Assembly (NCBI GenBank): GCA_031273265.1
Contig: JAISSH010000117.1
Coordinates: 1-38,852, forward strand
DNA length: 38,852 nucleotides
Direction: 5' to 3'
From: Treponema sp.
GTDB lineage: Bacteria; Spirochaetota; Spirochaetia; Treponematales; Breznakiellaceae
The translations under genes and the position numbers were made by a program. The stretch's first letter is position 1. Every line of letters begins with the position of its first letter. Below, one piece after another: positions 18,103 to 26,776 of this stretch. Under the pieces are notes generated by a model that worked only from the letters and a program-made list of their open reading frames with translations, was not told where the DNA came from and did not search any database.

Positions 18103-18960
18103 TTATTTTAGAGAATAAATGAATTCAGGAGTTTTGGCAATTCCAACAGACCATTTAATATCGTCATAAATGATATTCGCATAAACTTCAGCCCATGCAG
18201 AGTAATTTGAGCCAATTTCCAGCCACCCTCCGTCATCACTATCACTTCTTAATGCGTCAGTCATTTGCGGTTCAAATTCCCAAGTTAATCCGTCGGAGGA
18301 TAATCCGGCAGGAATGTGATGATCCGCAACCCCCATGGAGCTATTATTGCCGACTGAAATAGTAACGCCAAACCTGTATTTTTGATCGTCAAAAATTACT
18401 TTAGATGAAAATTCAGGCTCGCAAGATATTGTAACGACAGAATGTGCGTTGTTTATTTCTAATTTAACATCTTCTCTGTTAAAGTAAATTCCGTTATCTG
18501 CAATAACCTGTGCATATGCGGTACGAGGATAAACATTTTCATCATTTTCCCTGATTAAATTGATTTCACGTTCATTGTAGATAGTTGCTGAACAACTATA
18601 TTTTGTTCCCGCTTCTACAATCGGGAAAATAACTTTACCTGTTTGTTTAATCTTATCCAAGTTCTGAGTAGAATTAACCACTCCCCAAACAGAAGTATCT
18701 GTTATGGCGGCATAAGAATAAATAATGCTATTGGGACTTTCAGGTTCTTCTGTATCTCCCCATGATGAAACGCTAATCCACAAATGGGTTGCATCTTGCG
18801 GAATATTACTAATGGTTAAAAGTATGCCTTCAGGCACTGCTTCGGCGGTTAATCCAAACTCGGTATTATCATCATGATTTTTTCTTGTGTCACAGCTTAA
18901 AACAAGCAGAGCGAAGCTAATAAAAAGAATGATTTTCCGTAAAAAATTGATTTGACGCAT
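18103..18960 (-). CDS. Putative lipoprotein of unknown function
   Basis: N-terminal MRQINFLRKIILFISFALLVLSC lipobox; SD GAGGAGG upstream of ATG 18960. Confidence 0.7.
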   Translation of the reverse strand: MRQINFLRKIILFISFALLVLSCDTRKNHDDNTEFGLTAEAVPEGILLTISNIPQDATHLWISVSSWGDTEEPESPNSIIYSYAAITDTSVWGVVNSTQNLDKIKQTGKVIFPIVEAGTKYSCSATIYNEREINLIRENDENVYPRTAYAQVIADNGIYFNREDVKLEINNAHSVVTISCEPEFSSKVIFDDQKYRFGVTISVGNNSSMGVADHHIPAGLSSDGLTWEFEPQMTDALRSDSDDGGWLEIGSNYSAWAEVYANIIYDDIKWSVGIAKTPEFIYSLK

Positions 18961-19040
18961 AATTTTCCTCCTCAAATGTACGGCTATTATTTTGTCGGTT
19001 TTTTTCATGTCGTTCTAAATGAACATTTTCGGACATTTTC

Positions 19041-19056
19041 CTATACATTTGTATAG
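19041..19056. promoter_or_regulatory. Perfect palindrome CTATACA-TT-TGTATAG between divergent genes (operator candidate)
   Basis: 7-bp arms, 2-bp centre, 20 bp upstream of the -35-like box for ilvE. Confidence 0.4.
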
Positions 19057-19076
19057 ATATATTCTTCCCCGTCCTA

Positions 19077-19105
19077 TTGCAACACATACCAATCGCTTGT
19101 ATAGT
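19077..19105 (+). promoter_or_regulatory. Sigma70-type promoter for ilvE
   Basis: TTGCAA (19077-19082), 17-bp spacer, TATAGT (19100-19105). Confidence 0.6.
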
Positions 19106-19122
19106 AAAAGCAAGGAGTCATT

Positions 19123-20211
19123 ATGGCATTCGCATTAAACACTTATCCAATCACCTACCGCGCGAAATTTTCCGACGGAAAATGGGCAGGGGAGTATTTG
19201 GAAAAACCGCACAAGACGCCGGAAGAAGAAGCGGCTATGAGTGCTGAGGATTTTGAAAAGTTGGAAAATTCACGCAATTGCTACGCGGATATGCCGCTTG
19301 TAAACTACACAAGCCAGTACGGGCTGGCGTGTTTTGAGGGGCTGAAAGCCTTCCCTCAGAAAAAAGGCGGGCTTGCGATTTTCAGGCCGGATCAAAACGC
19401 GGCGCGTTTTTACCGCTCAATGGAAGGGCTGTGCATGCCGCCTTTCCCCGAAAAAACTTTTATCGAAACCTGTGTTGAAACTGTCAAACGCAACGCCGCC
19501 CTCGGTTTTTTTACGCCTTACAAACCGGAATGGGAAAAAGATTCTTTTATGACGGCGGACTCCGTTTACATAAGGCCATTTACAATGGCGGAAGGCGGCA
19601 TCGGCGTAAATCTTTCCTTTGAGCCGTACGTTATTGTGATAAATACTCCGGTAAGTTCTTACTTTTCGCACGGCAGTTCGGACTCCGCCGTTGTGACGGA
19701 TCGCATACGCGCGACGCCGAAAGGCACGGGCTGGATAAAAGCCTGTTCAAATTATGTAATTTCGGCCATCGCAAAATCCGAAGCGTTAAAAGCCGGTTAC
19801 ATGGAATGTGTTTATCTTGACGCGACGCACCGCAAATATATCGAAGAAGGCTCGTCGTGTAACATTTTCTTTTACTTAAAATCAGGCGAGCTTGTAACGC
19901 CACAGCTTGGCGATACAATTCTGCCCGGCATTACTCGTGCCAGTATCATTGAGCTTGCACGCGACAGGGGCGTGAAGGTAGCGGAGAGGAAAATCTCAGT
20001 TGACGAAGCTCTTGAAGAAACAAAAGAATGTTTCGTGAGCGGAACCGCCGCAGGAGCCACGCCTCTTTCTTCACTTACATATCAAGAGAAAAAAGTGGTG
20101 TTCAACGGCGGAAAAGTCGGCGAGTTTACAGCGGAAATCCGCGACACAATCAAGGGCATTCAGTACGGTACGTTAGCTGATACCAAAGGATGGATGACGC
20201 AGGTTATCTGA
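19123..20211 (+). CDS. ilvE: Branched-chain amino acid aminotransferase
   Basis: Class IV PLP aminotransferase: GLACFEGLKAF, RPFTMAEGGIG, KACSNYVISAIAKSEALKAGYMECVYLDATHRKYIEEGSSCNIFF, LPGITRASIIELA. Confidence 0.96.
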   Translation: MAFALNTYPITYRAKFSDGKWAGEYLEKPHKTPEEEAAMSAEDFEKLENSRNCYADMPLVNYTSQYGLACFEGLKAFPQKKGGLAIFRPDQNAARFYRSMEGLCMPPFPEKTFIETCVETVKRNAALGFFTPYKPEWEKDSFMTADSVYIRPFTMAEGGIGVNLSFEPYVIVINTPVSSYFSHGSSDSAVVTDRIRATPKGTGWIKACSNYVISAIAKSEALKAGYMECVYLDATHRKYIEEGSSCNIFFYLKSGELVTPQLGDTILPGITRASIIELARDRGVKVAERKISVDEALEETKECFVSGTAAGATPLSSLTYQEKKVVFNGGKVGEFTAEIRDTIKGIQYGTLADTKGWMTQVI

Positions 20212-20236
20212 AAGATGACCATTAAATAATTTCCTC

Positions 20237-20300
20237 CCAACACAAACCAACACGAACAATAAGAAGATATTTAAATAAAAGTTCGTGAGTGTTTGTGGTA
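20237..20300. repeat. TTCGTG-type intergenic repeat copy
   Basis: CCAACACAAACCAACACGAAC ... GTTCGTGAGTGTTTGTGG, inverted arms shared with the 16111 and 27377 loci. Confidence 0.7.
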
Positions 20301-20304
20301 AGTT

Positions 20305-21495
20305 TTATTTCCATGTTGTCTTGATGTGCGCGTAACCCATCAAGGTCATCAAAGTGAAGTAAACAGGCGCGAAAAGCAAAGCAATAAAATAGCCGAGCTT
20401 TATAAGCAGACCGCCTTTTGGCATTTTTTTTCGGAAAAGAGCGAAGATCGCGATTGTGTTTTCTATCATGACGATGAAAATACCGAGCGGCAAAGGCCAA
20501 ATAGATGGAAGTAAGGGCAGGAACGCAATGGCGAGAATGCTGGTGCTTATTAACAGCATCAAAAGATTGTAATTGAAACGGGTGAGCGCCTCCGGGCTGA
20601 AAAGTCCGCCGTTGTTCCACCGCAGTGTCTGGTTGATGAAGGCGCGCCATGAATTTTCCGCCTCTGTTTCTACCGCCGCGTCGCAGTGCGCGATAGCGCG
20701 GACGCGAAAACCGCCCGTTTTGCGTATCTGCGAAATGAGCGCGGCGTCCTCGGTGGGGGAGGGCGGAATTGCGTCGTAACCGCCGACCTTTTCCAGCGCC
20801 TTTCTGCTGATGATCAAATTGTTCCCAAAGCCGCCGCCTGCCGCTCCCAGCCCGACGGCTCCTGCGAGGTAATTGTAGCGCACCGCGTGATCGTAACATT
20901 GGAAAAGGGAAAAAAATCCCTTCCCCTGTTTTTTTTTGAAAACCGGCCCGATTATCGCGCCTGTTTTTTCATCATCAAGAATCCGGCGCATCATTGCGCG
21001 AACCCAGCCCGGCGGAACCTCGCAGTCGCCGTCGGTAAAAAGAAAATAATCCCCGTCCGCTTCGGCAATGCCCTTGGAAAGCGCGTACTGTTTGCGGTTA
21101 GCGGCGGAGTTTTCGCTCAATGTGATAATCTTGCAGTCAATACCGCGCTGTGCCGCGTCTTTGGCGAAACCTGCAAGCATGGCAGGGCTTTTATCGGTAC
21201 TACGGTCGTCCACAAAAATGATTTGGGCGCGGCATGACTGCTCAAGAAGCGTACGCAACAGAGCCCCCATGCGATGCCCCTCGTTGTGAATGGGGATAAT
21301 CACGGAAACTTTTGCCGTTTCAGGCGCGTTTTGCGCCCCCGCGCCGGAGCCGGCCGCCTTCCTGTCCCTGCGCCATTCCAGAAAAAAGCCGAACATCAGC
21401 GCGGTCTGCAGAGCAACGAAAAAAATCCCGTGTCCGTAACGCAGAATATCGAAAAGAGTCAAAATCGCCCCCGGCAGTATTATACACAAAAACAC
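20305..21495 (-). CDS. Glycosyltransferase family 2 membrane protein
   Basis: VSVIIPIHNEGHRMGALLRTLLEQSC, IIFVDDRSTDKSP, DYFLFTDGDCEVPPGW, C-terminal TM helices. Confidence 0.9.
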   Translation of the reverse strand: MFLCIILPGAILTLFDILRYGHGIFFVALQTALMFGFFLEWRRDRKAAGSGAGAQNAPETAKVSVIIPIHNEGHRMGALLRTLLEQSCRAQIIFVDDRSTDKSPAMLAGFAKDAAQRGIDCKIITLSENSAANRKQYALSKGIAEADGDYFLFTDGDCEVPPGWVRAMMRRILDDEKTGAIIGPVFKKKQGKGFFSLFQCYDHAVRYNYLAGAVGLGAAGGGFGNNLIISRKALEKVGGYDAIPPSPTEDAALISQIRKTGGFRVRAIAHCDAAVETEAENSWRAFINQTLRWNNGGLFSPEALTRFNYNLLMLLISTSILAIAFLPLLPSIWPLPLGIFIVMIENTIAIFALFRKKMPKGGLLIKLGYFIALLFAPVYFTLMTLMGYAHIKTTWK

Positions 21496-21540
21496 CCCTT
21501 GACCAAATACCCAATTTACTGCTTAATAGTGGTAGAAAAC

Positions 21541-21613
21541 GGGGATATAGCTCAGTTGGTAGAGCGATTGGTTCGCAATCAATAGGCCTGGGGTTCGAAT
21601 CCCCATATCTCCA
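21541..21613 (+). tRNA. tRNA-Ala (anticodon CGC)
   Basis: 73-nt cloverleaf: GGGGATA/TATCTCC acceptor with G3-U70, loop TTCGCAA, T-arm TGGGG-TTCGAAT-CCCCA; no encoded CCA. Confidence 0.95.
21597..21613 (+). repeat. Direct repeat unit 1: tRNA-Ala 3' end GAATCCCCATATCTCCA
   Basis: Identical to 21804-21820. Confidence 0.9.
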
Positions 21614-21696
21614 AGAATGTATCGGTTAACCGTAAATGTAACATGGTACAGCAAAATTTACAGAAAGTGAGTAATTGGGGATTCGAACCGGAGTGC

Positions 21697-21758
21697 CGTG
21701 CCCCGAAAAGGCGAAAGCCTTTGAGGGGTTGCGCCACATGGATGTGGCGCAAGGCACG
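21697..21758. other. Compact structured element (three-way-junction-like), possible ncRNA or small repeat
   Basis: Hairpin CCCC-GA-AAAGGC-GAAA-GCCTTT-GA-GGGG (21701-21728) abuts hairpin TTGCGCCACA-TGGA-TGTGGCGCAA (21729-21752); CGTG/CACG close the junction. Confidence 0.5.
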
Positions 21759-21803
21759 TAGGCGGGCTGGAGGGGGCGAACAGGATGTGAGCCCCTGGAA
21801 GCC

Positions 21804-21820
21804 GAATCCCCATATCTCCA
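21804..21820 (+). repeat. Direct repeat unit 2: duplicate of tRNA-Ala 3' end
   Basis: GAATCCCCATATCTCCA, 207 bp downstream of the tRNA copy. Confidence 0.9.
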
Positions 21821-21822
21821 TG

Positions 21823-21851
21823 TTGACATTTTTTTGTGTTTTTGGCATATT
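21823..21851 (+). promoter_or_regulatory. Candidate promoter for the tRNA-Phe unit
   Basis: TTGACA (21823-21828), 17-bp spacer, CATATT (21846-21851). Confidence 0.5.
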
Positions 21852-21861
21852 AGAAACGTGC

Positions 21862-21974
21862 TGGAAGCGGCACTGTCGCCAGCCTAAAGGCTGGCTTGCG
21901 TTAAAGGTCTGGGATTACGTTTGTTTGTGCCTGGGCTTGTTAATTGTTTGGCAATAACACCGCTTCGCGGTGCT
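21862..21974 (+). repeat. 113-bp repeat, copy 1
   Basis: Two mismatches by eye relative to 22006-22118; contains GCCAGCC-TAAA-GGCTGGC and CACCGC-TTC-GCGGTG hairpins. Confidence 0.9.
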
Positions 21975-22005
21975 GTTGGAAGGTTCCCTTCGGGAACGCC
22001 GTTCT

Positions 22006-22118
22006 TGGAAGCGGCACTGTCGCCAGCCTAAAGGCTGGCTTGCGTTAATGGTCTGGGATTACGTTTTTTTGTGCCTGGGCTTGTTAATTGTTTGGCAATA
22101 ACACCGCTTCGCGGTGCT
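22006..22118 (+). repeat. 113-bp repeat, copy 2
   Basis: See copy 1; period 144 bp; ends 7 bp before tRNA-Phe. Confidence 0.9.
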
Positions 22119-22125
22119 TTATTTA

Positions 22126-22198
22126 GCCACCTTAGCTCAGTTGGTAGAGCAGCAGACTGAAAATCTGCGTGTCTGGAGTTCAATTCTCCGAGGTGGCA
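22126..22198 (+). tRNA. tRNA-Phe (anticodon GAA)
   Basis: GCCACCT/AGGTGGC acceptor, GCTC D-stem, GCAGA-CTGAAAA-TCTGC anticodon arm, TGGAG-TTCAATT-CTCCG T-arm; no encoded CCA. Confidence 0.95.
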
Positions 22199-22224
22199 AA
22201 AATGTAAAACATAGAATCCCCACC

Positions 22225-23043
22225 TCAAAAAACAAAGTGCGTTGCAAGCTGGTCAATGAGAACAAGCGTTCCCAAAACCGCGGTGTAAATTGCAAAGCCG
22301 AATAGTGACTTTTCTTTGATGATTTTTAGCATGAGTTTTACCGCGAAGAAGCCGACAACCGCGGCGCTTATGGTTCCGGCGATGATTGCGGCAGTGCTGA
22401 TGCTTTCGCTTGCAATCTCTGTCGCCGCGCCGACTTTTACAAGGTCTTTGGTTTGCATGACGAGTGCGCCGAGTATTGCAGGAATTGACATCAAAAACGA
22501 AAAACGCGCGGCGAAATCGCGGTTCAGTCTGCGCGAAAGTGCCCCTGATATTGTCGCGCCGGAACGGGATATGCCGGGGGCAATGGCGATTGCCTGCAAA
22601 ATTCCGATAACGAGCGCATCCAGCCAGTTCATATCCCCGGCTTTTTTCAAGGTTCCTGCGGCGGCGCGTTTAGAAAGCATTTCCGCAGTGACTAAAAGCA
22701 CAGATGTCAGCAAAAAGCAGACGCCTAAAAAACGCCCCGATTCAAAAACTTCTTCTATTATGTCTCCAAAAGCGAGCGCCGCGATTACGGCAGGAATTGT
22801 CGCTATGATTAAAAATCCTGTGAGTGGCTGAATTGGTTTTTTAAGGATTTCGAGAATGTCGCGCCACAAAACAGCGAAGACCGCAAGCAATGTACCGATG
22901 TGCAACATGGTATCGAAAAATAAAGCCGGGGCCGTTATGCCGAATATTTTTTGAAAAAGAACTAAATGTCCCGAACTGCTTACGGGTAAAAACTCTGTCA
23001 GTCCTTGAATGATCCCCAATAGAATCGCGCTTAAAATGTTCAT
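22225..23043 (-). CDS. uppP: Undecaprenyl-diphosphatase (BacA/UppP)
   Basis: GIIQGLTEFLPVSSSGHLVLFQ and GISRSGATISGAL motifs. Confidence 0.97.
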   Translation of the reverse strand: MNILSAILLGIIQGLTEFLPVSSSGHLVLFQKIFGITAPALFFDTMLHIGTLLAVFAVLWRDILEILKKPIQPLTGFLIIATIPAVIAALAFGDIIEEVFESGRFLGVCFLLTSVLLVTAEMLSKRAAAGTLKKAGDMNWLDALVIGILQAIAIAPGISRSGATISGALSRRLNRDFAARFSFLMSIPAILGALVMQTKDLVKVGAATEIASESISTAAIIAGTISAAVVGFFAVKLMLKIIKEKSLFGFAIYTAVLGTLVLIDQLATHFVF

Positions 23044-23055
23044 TTTTTCTCCAGT

Positions 23056-24159
23056 TTATTGCGGTAGAAGTATCGCGTTTAATTTTACGTTTTTTGCAGC
23101 GGCTTCTTTATCTACCATTTCTTTTGTGATTTTTCCCCTCGGTCTTGGGTGAGGGGGAGCGTCCCCTATCAAAATAATAACTCTCGATTGCGCCTGCCAG
23201 TTGAATTTTGTCACTCCGTCGTGCAGTGCTTCGTAGACTGCTTCGGGAATGTCGCCTCCTCCCATTACGCGAATAGCGTTAAGCTCGTTTTGAAACTGCG
23301 TAAAGTTAGCTGTAAAGGGAACAGCTTTTGTAAGATAGGAATCGTAGTAATCCTTAAAAAGTACCATGCCAATTCTGAAAGTGGGAAATCCGCTTAACAG
23401 CGAATTCAACATAGGAATAAGTTTTACGCGCACCTCGTCTATGTATTTTTTCATGCTGTTGGTGGTATCAATGCAGATAACGATGTCCAAAGATTTGCCT
23501 TTCTCTCTTTCAAGCACGCTTTGAATCAAATCGACCAAATCATCGGGGCCTTTGGAATAAATCAGCTCTCCGCTTCCGCTTGTGATTTCCTTAAAGGCTT
23601 CCAGCGTTTCTCTCATGTATTCTGAGGGCGGACCGGCTTTCGGCTCCTGCTTTGCCTCCAGCCTGAAAGGGTTGTCCCTGAAAGCGCCGCGATAGTCGGC
23701 GTAGGGCAGGGTGAAGGCGCGAATGTTGAGGAAGGTTCCGTCTGTTAGGTGAACTTCTCCGTGGCGGCCGCCTTCGTAGCCGAAGTACAGAACATAGGGA
23801 ATGTAGATGTGAAAAGCCGCGCCTAATTCGGAATGATTTACAACGGTGGAAGAAATGAGGGAATAAATTCTGCTTTCCCTTGGAATGGGAACGCCGTTTA
23901 ACAGGCGCGTCTCGTCGCCGTTGATCGCGTTCCACTCACCGGCGCGGTATGCGTAATTATCGAGCAACATGGCAGGGTCTTTGGTTGTTTCCGTCAAAAG
24001 CACCGATGCAATATCCGGCTTTTTCCTGATAAACAGGTGAAAACCGCCGTCCGCGCGCAATTCCAGCCGTAAATCTTCGCTCGCGATGCTTAAATCTTGA
24101 GCGCTGACAGAGAAGCCCAAAACCGCAAGCAGAACGGCAAATATAACACTTTTTCCCAT
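23056..24159 (-). CDS. Exported von Willebrand factor A domain protein
   Basis: Signal peptide; MIDAS-like DIVICIDTTNSMKKYIDEV, FRIGMVLFKDYYD, MGGGDIPEAVYEAL. Confidence 0.85.
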   Translation of the reverse strand: MGKSVIFAVLLAVLGFSVSAQDLSIASEDLRLELRADGGFHLFIRKKPDIASVLLTETTKDPAMLLDNYAYRAGEWNAINGDETRLLNGVPIPRESRIYSLISSTVVNHSELGAAFHIYIPYVLYFGYEGGRHGEVHLTDGTFLNIRAFTLPYADYRGAFRDNPFRLEAKQEPKAGPPSEYMRETLEAFKEITSGSGELIYSKGPDDLVDLIQSVLEREKGKSLDIVICIDTTNSMKKYIDEVRVKLIPMLNSLLSGFPTFRIGMVLFKDYYDSYLTKAVPFTANFTQFQNELNAIRVMGGGDIPEAVYEALHDGVTKFNWQAQSRVIILIGDAPPHPRPRGKITKEMVDKEAAAKNVKLNAILLPQ

Positions 24160-24160
24160 A

Positions 24161-26776
24161 TCATATTATCGGAAGTTTTCGCGACGAATGAACAAGTCTT
24201 ATCACGAGCTTGGCGATTTCCGATACCAAAATTACGCTACTCGTCACGGCGAACAGTTTCAGCCACAGATCGAGGGGCAGGGGGATAGTGCCGAAAAACG
24301 CGCCGGCATACTGAATTATCAAAATCTGTATCGCGAATGTGGCGAAAGTTACCGCGAGCATCAGGCGGTTTTTCAGGAAATTTTTAACAATGCTGTCGCT
24401 TTGAAGCTGTCGGCAGTTAAACGCGTTGAAAAGCTGGAACAGCGCGAACATTGTAAAAAGCACCGTACTCATCTGCTCTTCTTTTACGCCCATAAAGTTA
24501 AAAGAATGTTGAAGAAGAAACACAACCGAAATGTAAAGTCCCGTAAAGCCGATGCGAAGGAGCAGGGGACGCGAAAGGATGTTTTCGTTGCGCCTTATCG
24601 GCGGTCTTTTCATTAGATCGTTGTGAATGGGCTCAAGACCGAGGGCAAGAGCGGGAGGCCCGTCCATGATGATGTTGATCCACAAGAGCTCAAGCGCGGT
24701 AAAGGGAGCCTTAAAGCCGAGCAAAATTGAGGTTAACACCACGACAACCGCGGACACATTGACCGTTAGCTGAAAATTGATAAAACGTTTGAAGTTTTCG
24801 TAAATTCCGCGCCCCCAGCGCACGGCGTTTACAATGGTAGCAAAAGAATCGTCCAAAAGGACAATGTCGCTCGCTTCTTTGGAAACTTCCGTGCCGGAAA
24901 TGCCCATCGCGATTCCAACGTCCGCGTTTTTAAGAGCCGGCGCGTCGTTAATGCCGTCGCCTGTTACCGCTACCACGTTTCCTTGCGCTTTCAAGAGGTT
25001 TACGACGCGCATTTTAATACTAGGAGTACTTCGCGCGATTACGGTAATTTTAGAAAGCATTTGCGACAATTCTTCATCGGACAGCGGTTCAATTTCACGC
25101 GCCTCAACGGCGACGCGATCTTTGTTCAAAACGCCAAGCTCGCTTGCGATAGCCTTCGCCGTTACAATGTTGTCGCCTGTCAGTATCTTAAGGTCAACTC
25201 CGGCAAGACGGCACGCTTTTACCGCGTCAAAAACGTCGGCGCGTAACGGGTCGGAAATCGCGGCAAAACCGTCAAAGATAAATGAGTTTTCAACCGCCTC
25301 TTCGCTAAGTGCCGGAAGTTCGCTAAAATCGCGGTGCGCGAACGCGATTATTCGGCAGGCTTTTTCCTGCCAGAGAGTTATCTGCTTTTCAATTTCGTTA
25401 CGCGCGTTCTCGTTCATTTCGCAGAGCTTGAATATTTTTTCAGGACTGCCCTTGCTGTAGGCGCTAAAGCCGTCTTGCTCGCGCACGATGGTGGTCATGT
25501 TTTTTTTCTCTGAGGAAAACGGAAAAACATGCGCGATACTTGCGCCCTTGCGCCTTTCGCGGTAATCCCAGCCGGATTTTCCTGCCGCCGTAAGCAGGGC
25601 GCACTCTGTCGGGTTGCCGATAAAAAGACCGCCCTCTCCAATTTCGCCCGTGCTGTTTACGCAGACGTTACGCAAAATGTTCTCGTTTGTTATCTCTCCG
25701 TTAACTGTCATTTTGTTTTCCGTTAAAGTTCCGGTTTTGTCAGAGCAGATAACGTTGATGCACCCCACGGTTTCCGAGGCGATAATTTTTTTAACAAGCG
25801 CGTTTTGTTTTGACAATTTGATAATATTAAGCGAGAGCGAGACTGCGACAATGGTAGGCAGTCCCTCAGGCACTGTTGCGACAATCAGGACGATGCTTGT
25901 AACAAAGGCTTCCATTATATTCGCGAAAATAAACTCGTCCCGAATCAAGAAAGAGACAAGCTGAGAGACAAACACCAGCGCGGCGGCGATTATTCCGACC
26001 GTCGTTATCAATTTTCCCATTCGCCCGAGCCTTTCCTGAAGCGGGGTAGTTGTCTTCTGCACGCCTGAAAGCTCTCGCGCGATTTTGCCAAACTCGGTTT
26101 TGCCGCCGACTGCGGTTACAAGCAATTTGCCAAAACCGCTTGTAATAAAAGTCCCTGAGTACAGCATATTGCGCCTCTCGGCCAGAGGAGTTTTTTCATC
26201 GGTGATAACAAGGGACGCGTCTTTTTTTGCCGGAAAGCTCTCTCCTGTAAGCGCGGACTCGTCGGCGGCAAGTTCGGTGCTTTCGAGAAGTCTTCCGTCG
26301 GCAGGGATTTTGTCGCCCGTCACAAGCAGAAGAACGTCCCCTGCCGCGACGTCGCGCTGGTTTAGCATAACGGGCTTTCCGCTGCGAAGCGCCTTAACAA
26401 CAATGTCCTCGTTGATTTTGTTTAACGCTTCAAAGGCTTTCGCGCTTTTGCCTTCCATTGCCACAGTGATAGTTACCGAAAGCGCGATGGCCATGAAAAT
26501 GCCGATTACTTCAAGATAGTCTACGTGTCCGCCTGTAAAAGCGTTAAAAATATTTACGGCAAGAGCAATCATGGCCGCCATCACCAAAAGCAGGAGCATC
26601 GGCTCTGTGGCAGATTGCCAAATGTGCTTAATGAGGGATTCTTGTTTTGCGCGTGTAAGGGCGTTTGCGCCGTATTTCGCGATGTTTTCCCTCACTTTTT
26701 CGTCGCTTAGGCCGAAAGAGGGATCAACTCCAAAACTTTGCGCCAGTTCATTTTTATCTATTGTGTATTCGCTCAT
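24161..26776 (-). CDS. Cation-transporting P-type ATPase (Ca2+-ATPase type)
   Basis: TGESFPAKK, VATVPEGLPTIVAVSLS, ICSDKTGTLTENKMT, TGDGINDAPALKNADVGIAMG. Start at MSEYTIDKNELAQ. Confidence 0.93.
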   Translation of the reverse strand: MSEYTIDKNELAQSFGVDPSFGLSDEKVRENIAKYGANALTRAKQESLIKHIWQSATEPMLLLLVMAAMIALAVNIFNAFTGGHVDYLEVIGIFMAIALSVTITVAMEGKSAKAFEALNKINEDIVVKALRSGKPVMLNQRDVAAGDVLLLVTGDKIPADGRLLESTELAADESALTGESFPAKKDASLVITDEKTPLAERRNMLYSGTFITSGFGKLLVTAVGGKTEFGKIARELSGVQKTTTPLQERLGRMGKLITTVGIIAAALVFVSQLVSFLIRDEFIFANIMEAFVTSIVLIVATVPEGLPTIVAVSLSLNIIKLSKQNALVKKIIASETVGCINVICSDKTGTLTENKMTVNGEITNENILRNVCVNSTGEIGEGGLFIGNPTECALLTAAGKSGWDYRERRKGASIAHVFPFSSEKKNMTTIVREQDGFSAYSKGSPEKIFKLCEMNENARNEIEKQITLWQEKACRIIAFAHRDFSELPALSEEAVENSFIFDGFAAISDPLRADVFDAVKACRLAGVDLKILTGDNIVTAKAIASELGVLNKDRVAVEAREIEPLSDEELSQMLSKITVIARSTPSIKMRVVNLLKAQGNVVAVTGDGINDAPALKNADVGIAMGISGTEVSKEASDIVLLDDSFATIVNAVRWGRGIYENFKRFINFQLTVNVSAVVVVLTSILLGFKAPFTALELLWINIIMDGPPALALGLEPIHNDLMKRPPIRRNENILSRPLLLRIGFTGLYISVVFLLQHSFNFMGVKEEQMSTVLFTMFALFQLFNAFNCRQLQSDSIVKNFLKNRLMLAVTFATFAIQILIIQYAGAFFGTIPLPLDLWLKLFAVTSSVILVSEIAKLVIRLVHSSRKLPII

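Noticed and set aside
20222-20899. 225-aa minus-strand ORF
   Set aside because: Arginine-rich out-of-frame reading overlapping the convincing GT2 gene 20305-21495.
21597-21820. Integrated prophage or genomic island at tRNA-Ala
   Set aside because: The direct repeats enclose only about 190 bp and no integrase or cargo gene is present; only a scar or mini-element is supportable.
21579-21957. ORFs 21579-21848 (-), 21626-21829 (-) and 21643-21957 (+)
   Set aside because: Translations of tRNA-Ala sequence, its 3' duplicate and structured hairpins; no protein family resemblance.
22028-22228. 66-aa ORF containing ADFQSAALPTELR
   Set aside because: Typical antisense translation of a tRNA gene; it overlaps tRNA-Phe.
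22316-22831. 171-aa + strand ORF opposite uppP
   Set aside because: Shadow ORF; uppP motifs on the other strand are unambiguous.
24834-26519. Long + strand ORFs opposite the P-type ATPase (24834-25460, 26085-26519)
   Set aside because: Shadow ORFs antisense to a well-supported ATPase with all P-type motifs.
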